Positions 16,666 to 24,751 of a DNA stretch of 31,866 nt are shown here, piece by piece. Numbering within the stretch: position 1 is the stretch's first letter; every line of letters begins with the position of its first letter. Below the pieces are notes generated by a model, which did not search any database, was not told the origin of the DNA, and saw nothing but the letters and a program-made list of their open reading frames with translations. The translations under genes were made by a program, and so were the position numbers. The DNA comes from JBBRCE01 sp038205115 (GTDB lineage Bacteria; Planctomycetota; Planctomycetia; Pirellulales; JBBRCE01), in assembly GCA_038205115.1 (NCBI GenBank), contig JBBRCE010000056.1, positions 1 through 31,866 of the forward strand, given 5' to 3'.

Positions 16666-17772
16666 ATGGCTAACGAAAAGTTGCGGCGCCAGATTGCCTG
16701 GGAAGCCGCGCGGTTGATGTACTCGCGTGAAGAATCCGAGTACTACCGAGCCAAGCTCAAAGCGGCCAAACGCCTCTGCCGCGAGTGGGTGAAACCCAAG
16801 GAATTGCCCAGCAACGCCGAAATCCGCGATTACGTGCAATCGCTGGCGCGAATGCATGAGGGCGATCGCCGCACCGACAATCTGCGGCAGATGCGGGTCG
16901 AGGCACTACGGATGATGCGCGTGCTGCGAGAATTCCGACCTCGGTTGATCGGCAGCACGCTGACCGGCTTTGTGCGGCAGGGCTCGGATATCGATCTGCA
17001 CCTGTTTGCCGATTCGATCTCCGCGGTGACCGCCGCGCTGGACGCCGAGGGGCTGAATTACGAAGTCGAGCGAAAACGGATCAAACGGCCCGACGGCGAG
17101 CGCGTTTACACCCACGTGCACATTGCCGATCGCTTTCCGTTGGAACTGACCGTTTACGCCAGCGACTTGGCGCACTTCGTCTTCAAAAGTTCGATCACGG
17201 GCAAAGCCATCGAGCGCGCGAGCCTGGCGGAACTTCAGCAGTTCATGGCGCGCGAGTATCCGGACTTGGACTTGGATCAAGCCGTGCTGGAGGCCGAGAG
17301 CAAGGTCGATCCGTTGCAGATCTTTCAGATGCTGCTACTGCCGCTGGAACGCGTCAAACAAGATCCGCGCTGGCACCCCGAGGGCGATTTGCTGTATCAC
17401 AGCTTGCAAACCTTCGAACTTGCCCGGCGGCGACAGCCGTACGACGAGGAATTCTTGCTCGCCGCGCTGCTGCACGATGTGGGCAAAGGCATCGATCCGG
17501 CCGATCACGTGGCGGCTGGCCTGCAAGCGCTGGAAGGATTCATTACTCCGCGCACCGCCTGGTTGATTGAGCATCACATGATTGCTCAGCAACTGCGCGA
17601 TGGAACATTGGGTGCGCGTGCTCGGCGGCGGTTGGAAACGCACGAAGATTTTGACGACCTGCTGGCGCTCTGCGATTGCGACCGTGGCGGACGGGTTCCG
17701 GGCGGTGATGCCCCGGAGTTGGAAGAAGCGCTCGAATATTTGCGCGAGTTGGTTCGGAGCTGCGAGGGCTGA
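16666..17772 (+). CDS. Nucleotidyltransferase-HD domain fusion protein
   Basis: This 368-residue cytoplasmic protein carries two enzymatic modules. The first is a polymerase-beta-type nucleotidyltransferase with Gly96-Ser97 and Asp108-Ile-Asp110 (GSTLTGFVRQGSDIDLHLF); Glu160 (FPLELTVY) is a candidate third carboxylate. The second is an HD phosphohydrolase region with His245 (YHSLQTFE), His270-Asp271 (LLHDVGKG) and IEHHM near 301-305. The arrangement recalls tRNA nucleotidyltransferases and GlnD-like proteins, but the sequence matches neither well enough to name it. It might add and remove nucleotides on a protein or RNA (inference). The transcript probably runs to the hairpin at 17813-17849, shared with the convergent gene. 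Confidence 0.8.
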   Translation: MANEKLRRQIAWEAARLMYSREESEYYRAKLKAAKRLCREWVKPKELPSNAEIRDYVQSLARMHEGDRRTDNLRQMRVEALRMMRVLREFRPRLIGSTLTGFVRQGSDIDLHLFADSISAVTAALDAEGLNYEVERKRIKRPDGERVYTHVHIADRFPLELTVYASDLAHFVFKSSITGKAIERASLAELQQFMAREYPDLDLDQAVLEAESKVDPLQIFQMLLLPLERVKQDPRWHPEGDLLYHSLQTFELARRRQPYDEEFLLAALLHDVGKGIDPADHVAAGLQALEGFITPRTAWLIEHHMIAQQLRDGTLGARARRRLETHEDFDDLLALCDCDRGGRVPGGDAPELEEALEYLRELVRSCEG

Positions 17773-17812
17773 CCAGCGAGCGAGCGGTTTGGTCGCGGCC
17801 AGCAACGAAAAA

Positions 17813-17849
17813 AACCGTCTGCGGCAACGGAGCGTTGTCGCAGACGGTT
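17813..17849 (-). terminator. Intrinsic terminator between convergent genes
   Basis: AACCGTCTGCGGCAACG (17813-17829) and CGTTGTCGCAGACGGTT (17833-17849) form a 17-bp stem with one G-U pair and a 3-base loop. Read on the minus strand, the stem is followed by a run of seven T, a classic terminator for the MORN-repeat gene ending at 17875. On the plus strand the trailing T-run is weak, though the hairpin may also slow or stop transcripts from the nucleotidyltransferase-HD gene. Confidence 0.85.
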
Positions 17850-17874
17850 GCGGTTTATGTCGTCGTGAGCTTGA

Positions 17875-19227
17875 TTAGCGGCGGAGCTTTTTCGGCTCGG
17901 CGTTTTGCCGCTCGGCAACATGTGTGGCGTCTGTCGCTTCCAGTTCGGTCAGCGGCGTGACGGCCGCGGGCGCCTTCACCAATTCGCCGTGATGGTCGGT
18001 CGAGTAATCGCCGGCTTCGACGACTTTGCCTTCAGCCGACCAACGCAGCCATTTGCCGGTTTGTTCGCCGACGGCGTATTGGCCTTCGCATTGCTTCTGG
18101 CCGTTCATGTGCCACCAGGTGAATCTTCCGGTTTGGCGGCCGGTCACGTATTCGCCTTCGAGTTGCTTCTGACCGTTAGGATACCACCAAGAAAACTTGC
18201 CGACGGGCTGATTTTCTTCGTAGCGACCTTCCATTTGTCGCTGGCCGTTGGCGTGCCACCAAGTCCAGGTACCGTGTTTTTGCACTTCGCCCTCACGGCC
18301 CAGCACGTTGATCACGGCCACGCCGTTCCACCAGTCGTAGTTGTGCTTGGTCAAGTCGCGGGGCGTGAGCACCCAGCCTTCGGACTTCTTCTGGCCTTCT
18401 TTTTTGGAATCGAAAAACTCGACCTGCAGCACGAGTTTCCGGCCTGACATGTATCGCTCGCGGCTGAGCACTTTGCCGTCGGCCTGATATTCGGTGACTT
18501 CGCCGTCGAGTTGATTGGCGGCGTATTCGATTTCTTTGCGCTTTTGACCGGAGATGTACCACCAAGTGGATTTTCCATGACGCTGACCGTCTTGGAAGTT
18601 CCACTCGCACATCTTATGGTTCTTGCTGTCGAAGATTCGCCAGGCGCCGTTCAGCACGCCGTTTTCGAAGTTGGCTTCAGCGGCAAATGGCGGCTGAAAG
18701 TCTTTGTAGATTGGTCCGGCGAACGAGCCGGATTCTTGCGGACCGTACCAGCGGACCCATTTGCCTTGGCGTTTGCCGTTGACGTATTCGCCCGTGCCGA
18801 CGATTTGCCCTTTATCGTCCCACTGCGTCCAGCCGCCGTGGTTGGAGTAGTTGCCATCTTCGTCTTGAATGACGTGACGCTCGACCTTGACGCTCCCGTT
18901 TGCGTTGCGTTCGCGAATGACTTCGCTCATGGTCTTGTTGAGGATCGAATCACCGGGCGCCGTTTTTTCGCTCGACTTGTCCGACGACTTGTCGCTGATC
19001 GGTCCCAGCGGGGCGACCGGCGATGCAACCGCGGGCGTACGCGCCGCAGGCGGAGCGACCGGCGTGGCGTCGACACTATCGGTCGAGTCCAAGGGCGCCG
19101 GCTCGCTGGCTTGCGAAGGGGCATCCAAAGGCCGTGGCTCGGATTGACCCCAGGCCGCGCAAGGCAGCGAGAGTAGTCCCGCTCCCAACGCGAGTCGCCA
19201 ACTCGAGCGGGTAATGTATTTCGCCAT
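17875..19227 (-). CDS. Secreted MORN/YwqK-type repeat protein
   Basis: This 450-residue protein has a signal peptide (residues about 1-27, hydrophobic core LALGAGLLSLPCAAWG), then a low-complexity Ala/Pro/Ser/Asp linker to about residue 95. After that come repeated units of about 23 residues with the pattern G-x-W-x-x-W-x-x-N-G-Q-K-x-x-E-G-x-Y. The last four (for example SWWYPNGQKQLEGEY) are the most regular. This is the MORN_2 or YwqK-like repeat, which forms an extended beta structure; molecular partners are generally unknown. A strong Shine-Dalgarno (AGGAG) sits seven bases before the ATG at 19227. It ends at a strong terminator and is likely monocistronic. Confidence 0.85.
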   Translation of the reverse strand: MAKYITRSSWRLALGAGLLSLPCAAWGQSEPRPLDAPSQASEPAPLDSTDSVDATPVAPPAARTPAVASPVAPLGPISDKSSDKSSEKTAPGDSILNKTMSEVIRERNANGSVKVERHVIQDEDGNYSNHGGWTQWDDKGQIVGTGEYVNGKRQGKWVRWYGPQESGSFAGPIYKDFQPPFAAEANFENGVLNGAWRIFDSKNHKMCEWNFQDGQRHGKSTWWYISGQKRKEIEYAANQLDGEVTEYQADGKVLSRERYMSGRKLVLQVEFFDSKKEGQKKSEGWVLTPRDLTKHNYDWWNGVAVINVLGREGEVQKHGTWTWWHANGQRQMEGRYEENQPVGKFSWWYPNGQKQLEGEYVTGRQTGRFTWWHMNGQKQCEGQYAVGEQTGKWLRWSAEGKVVEAGDYSTDHHGELVKAPAAVTPLTELEATDATHVAERQNAEPKKLRR

Positions 19228-19700
19228 GCCGACTCTCCTGTATTATTGTCAGGTTCCGATTTACGAGTTTGATTGATGCCATCATTGCGACTCGCACAAT
19301 TGGCATCCTCAGCATCACTTATCGTCGCGCTACCTCGGCGGTTATGCGAAAATTTTGCCAACAATTTAAAGTTTGCGGGTTTCTAATTGGACGGAGCAGA
19401 CGTTTTTTGAGAAGCTACGCACAATACGTAAGCGGAATCTGCCCTAACCAATTGCTAGCTGTGAGTGGCTACCTGCCGCCCCGAATCAATACCAACCTTT
19501 GCCTGCGCTGGCAGAGACGCTCCGGCTTGCGTTCGAACATTCGAAGCCTGCATCCGGCGATTCGCCGCGGACGCCGGGCAGCCAACGGAATTGCGCCGCC
19601 AGCACAATTAGGCTCACTTGCTCGCGCGCCGCATGACGATAATGCCGACAAGGCCGATTAGGATGATCGCCCAAAACCGCGCTGCGACAAGGATGTTACC
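19228..19700. other. Intergenic gap between divergent genes
   Basis: This 473-bp gap separates the minus-strand MORN gene from the plus-strand metallophosphoesterase. Frames such as 19269-19661 plus have no domain and look like chance openings. A short minus-strand frame ending at 19614 would encode a hydrophobic peptide but lacks a start signal. Both promoters presumably lie here, but no consensus pair was recognised. Confidence 0.5.
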
Positions 19701-21188
19701 ATGCTCGTAATCATCAGTGACTTGCACTTGACCGACGGATCGAGCGGGGCCTCAATTCCCTCGGGCGCGTTCGCGCTGTTTGCCGAACGCCTGCGCGATC
19801 TGGCCAGTGCCGCATCATGGCGCAGCGACGGCGAATATCGACCGATTGAAACGATCGACGTCGTTTTGTTGGGCGACGTGCTGGATTTGATTCGCTCCGC
19901 GCAATGGCTGCAATCCGGCATCCGTCCTTGGAGCCACGCCGATGATCCGGCCTTTGCCGAAACGGTGCAGAACATCGCCACCGAGGTTTTACGGCAGAAT
20001 AGCGAAGGCGTGGAAATTCTGCGCAATCTGTCCGCCGGCATCAACGTTCCGCCCGTGAATCGCTGGGGTCAAGCGGTGCCCGACGCGGTGGGCAATCGGG
20101 CTGCGGTCCGACTGTTCTATATGGTTGGCAATCACGATTGGTTTTTGCATTTGCCCGGCGCGGCAATGGATGCCGTCCGCCAGATGATCTCGCAGCAATT
20201 GGGGTTATCCAATCCGCCGGGGATGCCCTTTGCGCACGACGCCAGCCAGTGCGATCCAATTGCCGAAACGCTGCGTCGGCATCGCGTGTTGGCGCGCCAC
20301 GGCGACATTTACGATCCCATCAATTTCAGCGGCGATCGCAACAGCAGCAGCTTGGGCGATGCCATCGTCGTGGAACTCATCAATCGCTTTGTCGTGGAAG
20401 TCAACAAACGTCTCGGCGATCAACTGCCGGCCGCTACTCTACTGGGCATCGCCGAAATCGACAACATCCGCCCCACGATTCTGGTGCCGGTCTGGATCGA
20501 TGGCTTGCTGGAACGCACCTGTCCGCTGCCCGGCACGCGCAAACTGGTCAAACAAATTTGGGACGAACTGGTCGACCAGTTTTTGCAAATCGGTTTTGTC
20601 CGCGAGCATAGCAGTTGGAATCCGCTGACCGACGTCGACCGGTTGGAACGCGCGCTGAAGTTCAGCAAAAAACTGTCGATCGGTTGGACGTCAACCATCG
20701 TCGAGTGGCTGCAACAACTGCGCGGTGCGGCCGAACCTTCTTACTACAAGCACGCGCTGGCCGAAGCTGATTTTCGCAATCGCCGGGCGCGGCATGTGGT
20801 GTATGGCCACACGCACGCGGCCGAAAGCATTCCGCTGGACGCCAGTTATGCCGACGGCAATTTGCTCAACCAAGTGTACTTCAACTCCGGCACCTGGCGG
20901 CGCGTGCATCGGCCCACGCAGTTGTCGGCCGCCCAGCACGAATTCATTCCGCACGACTCGATGACCTTCCTGGCGTTTTACCAAGGCGACGAGCGGCAAG
21001 GCCGCGCGTTCGAAACCTGGACCGGCATGCTCGGCTTGGCCGCGCCGCAAATCACCGTGCATCGCATCGACGCGCCGGTCGCCAGCGCCGTGCCAGCGCC
21101 CACGCGACGCAGCAGCTCGAACACCGCCACGCCACAGTTCGGCAACCAGGCCGCGCGGCCGTTGATTGTGCCGCATCGCCGTGGCTAG
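19701..21188 (+). CDS. Calcineurin-like metallophosphoesterase
   Basis: The 495-residue cytoplasmic protein has the full set of metal ligands of the calcineurin-like phosphoesterase fold: Asp7-x-His9 (ISDLHL), Gly58-Asp59 (LLGDVLD), Gly143-Asn-His-Asp146 (VGNHDWF), His200-Gly-Asp202 (ARHGDIYD), and the terminal YGHTH near residue 367. A long helical insert (about 210-355) separates the last two motifs and may determine the substrate. A proline- and serine-rich tail of about 40 residues ends the protein. Family members hydrolyse phosphomonoesters or diesters with two metal ions; the substrate is unknown. AAGGAT lies a few bases before the ATG. Its stop overlaps the start of cutA by 8 bases. 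Confidence 0.85.
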   Translation: MLVIISDLHLTDGSSGASIPSGAFALFAERLRDLASAASWRSDGEYRPIETIDVVLLGDVLDLIRSAQWLQSGIRPWSHADDPAFAETVQNIATEVLRQNSEGVEILRNLSAGINVPPVNRWGQAVPDAVGNRAAVRLFYMVGNHDWFLHLPGAAMDAVRQMISQQLGLSNPPGMPFAHDASQCDPIAETLRRHRVLARHGDIYDPINFSGDRNSSSLGDAIVVELINRFVVEVNKRLGDQLPAATLLGIAEIDNIRPTILVPVWIDGLLERTCPLPGTRKLVKQIWDELVDQFLQIGFVREHSSWNPLTDVDRLERALKFSKKLSIGWTSTIVEWLQQLRGAAEPSYYKHALAEADFRNRRARHVVYGHTHAAESIPLDASYADGNLLNQVYFNSGTWRRVHRPTQLSAAQHEFIPHDSMTFLAFYQGDERQGRAFETWTGMLGLAAPQITVHRIDAPVASAVPAPTRRSSSNTATPQFGNQAARPLIVPHRRG

Positions 21189-21507
21189 TCCAACGTACGT
21201 GCAAATCGTCACCACCGTCGCCGAGCGCGCTCAGGCCGAACAGATTGCTCAGCAATTGGTTGAGCGTGGGCTGGCCGCTTGCGTACAAATCGGCGGACCG
21301 ATCACCAGCGTCTATCGCTGGCAAGGCGTCATCGAAACCAGCACCGAATGGCAGTGCGTGTTGAAAACGCGCGCAGACTTATTCGCGCAAGTCGAAGCCG
21401 CCATTCGCGCGCTGCACCCCTACGAAGTGCCCGAAATCCTCGCCACGCCCATCCTCGCCGGGCACGAGCCCTACCTGCGCTGGCTCGATGCGCAACTGAT
21501 CCGGTAG
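21181..21507 (+). CDS. cutA: Divalent-cation tolerance protein CutA
   Basis: The 108-residue product matches CutA along its full length: an N-terminal YVQIVTTVAERAQAEQIAQQ, then LAACVQI, ITSVYRWQG, KT, the hallmark HPYEVPEI, and a terminal YLRWLD. CutA forms a very stable trimer and has been linked to copper tolerance, though its exact role is debated. The most likely start is GTG at 21181, because the family N-terminus begins directly there; a TTG five codons upstream is possible. It overlaps the metallophosphoesterase gene by 8 bases, so translation is probably coupled. A decayed partial copy lies at 22994-23150. Confidence 0.95.
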   Translation: MASPTYVQIVTTVAERAQAEQIAQQLVERGLAACVQIGGPITSVYRWQGVIETSTEWQCVLKTRADLFAQVEAAIRALHPYEVPEILATPILAGHEPYLRWLDAQLIR

Positions 21508-21798
21508 CAGGGAGCAGAGGTCAGGCGTCATCTTTACCAGCACGATGCGCCCGCGAGTGAATCTTGAACGCTGGCCGCGTAGTGCGTGGGTCGCACAAAT
21601 TTGCGCCGCTGCTTGCAACTCTTGCCTTTCAAAGCCAATAATCGATGGTTGGCCAAGTCGATCGCGCGTACGGTCGTGATGAAAAACATCCATCGCAAAA
21701 ATGCCTGCGGATGTACCTGACCAAACTTATTTGCACCCGCTCTGGCGATTTCGGCCGTTAGCAACTGCCGAAGTTGAGTAATTCCTAACGGGCTTTTC
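21508..21798. other. Non-coding spacer after cutA
   Basis: After the cutA stop comes a 55-bp repeat copy (21537-21591), then about 200 bp without a recognisable gene. An open minus-strand frame (21534-21836) reads through the repeat and is treated as chance. Confidence 0.5.
21537..21591. repeat. 55-bp dispersed repeat, copy A
   Basis: This segment begins CCAGCACGATGCGCCCGCGA and ends GCGTGGGT. It matches 23150-23204 at 52 of 55 positions without gaps. It sits 29 bp downstream of the cutA stop. The high identity, compared with about 80 percent for the adjacent cutA relic, suggests either a separately spreading repeat family or stronger conservation. Confidence 0.85.
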
Positions 21799-21893
21799 AT
21801 GCCGAACTTAAAAAGCATTGCGACGTATCGCCTCAAACGAATAGGGCATTACCTAGCCATCGCATTTGTTTTCTTTGGGCCACATCAGCGCAC

Positions 21894-21896
21894 TAA
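21894..21896 (+). repeat. Target-site duplication TAA, left copy
   Basis: TAA directly precedes the left terminal repeat of the element and is repeated directly after the right one (21997-21999). Confidence 0.75.
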
Positions 21897-21996
21897 GGAA
21901 CGACCGAAAAATAACTTCCGTTTTTCGTTCGGGTCGACGCGCGCTATCACGAGCAGCGGGCGTCTCACTCAGAGGAAGTTATTTTTCGGTCGTTCC
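21897..21996. mobile_element. 100-bp MITE-like element with perfect 23-bp terminal inverted repeats
   Basis: The left end 21897-21919 (GGAACGACCGAAAAATAACT, then TCC) is the exact reverse complement of 21974-21996, with a 54-bp spacer. A TAA duplication flanks it. It encodes no transposase, so it must have been mobilised in trans. A 3-bp TAA target duplication is seen with some IS5-group or PIF/Harbinger-like transposases, but the family assignment is only a suggestion. Perfect arms imply a recent insertion or selection for the hairpin. It disrupts the propeller gene described for 21799-22993. Confidence 0.8.
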
Positions 21997-21999
21997 TAA
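21997..21999 (+). repeat. Target-site duplication TAA, right copy
   Basis: This is the second copy of the TAA flanking the element. It also acts as the stop codon for the frame entering from the ATG at 21799. Confidence 0.75.
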
Positions 22000-22993
22000 T
22001 GCAACTCAAACTGAACGCAAGTCCGCGTGCGAACCCGAAATTTCTGAAAATTGCCAATTTGTCGCCAGGGCAATTCGTGAAGAAGTGAAGCTGCTCCCCG
22101 AGCTTGCAGCGGCGGTTGATCGCGAAATCTGGCGATCGACGATATACGTTGAAACGCTTGATGGCACAGAGGTCGCTCGCTGGACCGTACCGATCAATGG
22201 AATTACGCGCGAGCTGGGGCTTTCTCCAGATGGTAAGTACGTCGTCGCGGTCACAATCCGAAATGTTTCGGTATGGGAAATCCGTTCTAAGAAATTGATC
22301 TTTTCGAGCGAAATGCCCGAGAAGTTCGGTCCTGGCCACCTGATTACTTTCTATCCTGACAGCAAGCGGTTTTTGGTTAGAAATGATGTCGGAGCGGCTT
22401 TATTCGAAATCGGTAAGCCCGAAATTGTTGAAGTGTTCGAAATACCTCACCGTCCTGTTTGGGACATGCGGGTATCGCCGGACGGAAAGTTTCTGGCAAT
22501 GGGATTCGAACGTAACGATGCGATGGGCATCTACAGCCTTGAGAAGCACAAGACGGTTTTTATCGCGAACGAGAAGTTTGAGCGGCTGCCAAATGACGAA
22601 ATACGACAGGTGCATTGTGTTCGTTTTTCGCCGGACGGCAAACTCGTGGCTGCTCTGTCGTTGCACCAATTGGCAGTTTATGAGGTTCAGACGGGCAAGC
22701 TTGTCCGTCGATATTTCGGCCTGCATGAAGATTTAGCGTATGCATTCTGTTGGCACCCAAACGGGAAATCATTGTGCGTTGAAAACGACGAAGGTTTGCT
22801 GACGTTCCTACCGATTGACGAAAAGCAGAAGGTGGTCTCGCTCGATAAGAGTGCCACCAGCTATCACAACGGGCAATTAGCGTTTGTGAGGCAAATGGTC
22901 ATCTCGTCCGATGGAAAACAACTTGTGGTCATTCTCGACACTGATGACCATGGCATCTTGCGGTTTGACCTGCCAGCGGAATTGCGGAAATAA

Positions 22994-23150
22994 GCAGTTC
23001 GATCACCAGCGTCGATCGTTGATAAGACGCGATCGAAACCAGCATCGAATGGCAGTGCATTCTGAAAATTCACGCCGACTGATTCTCGCAAGTCGAAGCG
23101 GCCATTCTTGCGATGCACACGCGGTGCCGGAAATTCTCGCCACGGCCATC
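22994..23150 (+). pseudogene. Decayed partial copy of cutA
   Basis: From 23002 to 23150 the sequence aligns with 21301-21454 of cutA at roughly 80 percent identity by eye, with a 4-bp deletion. In the cutA frame, the Trp codon of ITSVYRW has become TGA, so the copy is dead. It lacks the 5' half of cutA and starts immediately after the propeller gene's stop. Its 3' end jumps straight into the 55-bp repeat, missing the last 82 bp that separate cutA codons from that repeat in the intact locus. Confidence 0.85.
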
Positions 23151-23204
23151 CAGCACGATGCGCCCGCGAGGGAATCTTGAACGCTGGCCGCGCAGGGCGT
23201 GGGT
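23150..23204. repeat. 55-bp dispersed repeat, copy B
   Basis: This is the second copy of the segment at 21537-21591, differing at three positions and in the same orientation. It directly abuts the cutA relic. About 105 bp of sequence without features follow before the sulfatase start. Confidence 0.85.
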
Positions 23205-23309
23205 GGCCACCGATTGCAAATCGCCAGCCCATGACGGAGAATCTCGTCTGCTGGTTCGACTTGCCTTGCCACACGCGTCAACGAGATGGCCTTTGAAATG
23301 ATCGTGACC

Positions 23310-24710
23310 ATGAAATTCCCATTCGCCTGTTGGGCCGCCTGGCTGCTGATGTCGCTGGGCGCACTGCACGCCGCTGAAGCCAAAACGGCAAAACCCAATA
23401 TCATCGTCATCTTCACAGACGATCAGACTTACCGCGGCATCGGCTACAACAACCCGGAAGTCAAGACTCCGCATCTCGACAAATTGGCGGCCAGCGGCTT
23501 CACCTTCGAGCGCGCTTACGTGGGCAGCCCCATCTGCGCAGCCAGCAGGGCTTCCATGATGACCGGCCAATTTCCGGAACAGCATGGCGTGCGGGCGTTG
23601 GATACCAAAGCCTTTGCGCCGTACCTCAAAGGTGCGCCGCGGGCAATTCAAACGTTGCCGAGCCGGCTGGCCGAGGCCGGCTACCTGACCGCGTTGTACG
23701 GAAAATCGCATCTCGGAAAGCCCACCAATTATGGCTTCGCACAAGGTGAAGAAATTGGCGGCCACGATGATGTGGAGATTTTCAAGCAGGCCACCGACTT
23801 CATCAAAAGTCAGCGCGGGGCCGACAAGCCGTTCTTTCTCTGGCTCTCGCCACGTCAGCCGCACGTGCCCTTGCTGCCGGAACAAAAATGGCTGGATCTC
23901 TATCCCGCCGGCTCAATCCGACTGGCGAAGAATTTTCTCATCGAACCAAACAGCGACAGCCTCAACAATCAGGGCACGCCGGGCAAAACCTACTACCGCG
24001 ATTCCGACTATCGGAATAACATCGACAAGCTGCCGGCCGGACCGCCGCGCGACGAAAAAACCATGCTGGCCTTTACTCGTGCTTACTTTGCGGTGGTCAG
24101 TCACCTCGACGATCAAGCGGGGCAGTTCGCCGACCTTTTGCAGCGAGAGGGCCTGCTGAAAAATACCGTTGTGTTCTATCTTTCCGACAATGGCTATCAC
24201 CTGGGCTCGCACGGACTCGGCAACAAAATCACCATGCACGAAGAATCCGTGCGCGTGCCGATGTTTGTCTTCGGCGCCGGAATCAAGCCCGAAAAAAAGA
24301 CAGACGCGCTAGTCTCCACGCTGGATATTTATCCGACCGTTATCGAACTGGCAGGTGCCAGCGCGCCGCCGGAAGCGCCAATGGGCCAATCCTTAGCGCC
24401 CTTGCTGAAAGATCCGCACGCAAAGCTGCGCGAGACCGTCTTTTGCGAATGTGTGGGCGTCGGCGGCACGGCCGGACAAGGTCATCGCATGGCGCGCGGC
24501 GATCGCTGGAAGCTGATTCTCAGCGACGCTGACGAAGAGTTCCTGTTCGATCAGCGGGACGACCCATTTGAGCTTACTAATCGCGCCGACGATCCAACAC
24601 TCGCTCCGGTATTGAACACGCTGCGCAAAGACCTGTCCGTCTGGATGAAACGCATCGGCGACCGCCCATATCCCAACCGGCACGAGAGCCCACCGGCCAC
24701 TCAGCAATGA
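23310..24710 (+). CDS. Secreted type I sulfatase
   Basis: From the ATG at 23310 the product has 466 residues and a signal peptide (core CWAAWLLMSLGALHAA). Sulfatases hydrolyse sulfate esters using a formylglycine made from an active-site Cys. Here the motif is Cys76-Ala-Ala-Ser-Arg80, where Pro is more usual than the second Ala. Metal-binding Asp37-Asp38 (FTDDQT), a later SDNGYHLG, and HGLGNKITMHEESVRVP match the family. It probably attacks sulfated polysaccharides outside the cytoplasm. In-frame ATGs at 23286 and 23298 are alternatives that would place extra residues before the signal peptide. The gene is separated from the cutA relic and repeat by about 105 bp. Confidence 0.9.
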   Translation: MKFPFACWAAWLLMSLGALHAAEAKTAKPNIIVIFTDDQTYRGIGYNNPEVKTPHLDKLAASGFTFERAYVGSPICAASRASMMTGQFPEQHGVRALDTKAFAPYLKGAPRAIQTLPSRLAEAGYLTALYGKSHLGKPTNYGFAQGEEIGGHDDVEIFKQATDFIKSQRGADKPFFLWLSPRQPHVPLLPEQKWLDLYPAGSIRLAKNFLIEPNSDSLNNQGTPGKTYYRDSDYRNNIDKLPAGPPRDEKTMLAFTRAYFAVVSHLDDQAGQFADLLQREGLLKNTVVFYLSDNGYHLGSHGLGNKITMHEESVRVPMFVFGAGIKPEKKTDALVSTLDIYPTVIELAGASAPPEAPMGQSLAPLLKDPHAKLRETVFCECVGVGGTAGQGHRMARGDRWKLILSDADEEFLFDQRDDPFELTNRADDPTLAPVLNTLRKDLSVWMKRIGDRPYPNRHESPPATQQ

Positions 24711-24751
24711 AATGAACGAGCGGGCGGCAAGCACGAGTCGGTTGCCGGACA

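Larger units (their letters stand above)
21799..22993 (+). pseudogene. Beta-propeller protein gene interrupted by a MITE
   Basis: An ATG at 21799 begins a signal-like N-terminus (MPNLKSIATYRLKRIGHYLA followed by a hydrophobic run). That frame is broken at 21897 by a 100-bp inverted-repeat element and stops at the TAA duplication. Downstream, from 22000 to 22993 in another frame, runs an intact coding region with five propeller-like units marked SPDGK or variants (LSPDGKYVV, VSPDGKFLA, FSPDGKLVA, WHPNGKSL, SSDGKQLV). Removing 103 bp (element plus one TAA) joins the two parts in frame through ...QRT-NATQTERK. The intact product would have about 363 residues and probably be exported. A TTG at 21866 could start a read-through version without the original N-terminus. 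The function is unknown. Confidence 0.75.

Noticed and set aside
19614..19727. Short minus-strand frame encoding a hydrophobic peptide ending IVMRRASK.
   Set aside because: No Shine-Dalgarno, only a GTG start, and it overlaps the well-supported start of the metallophosphoesterase.
21534..21836. 100-codon minus-strand frame crossing repeat copy A.
   Set aside because: It reads through a non-coding repeat shared with 23150-23204 and shows no domain.
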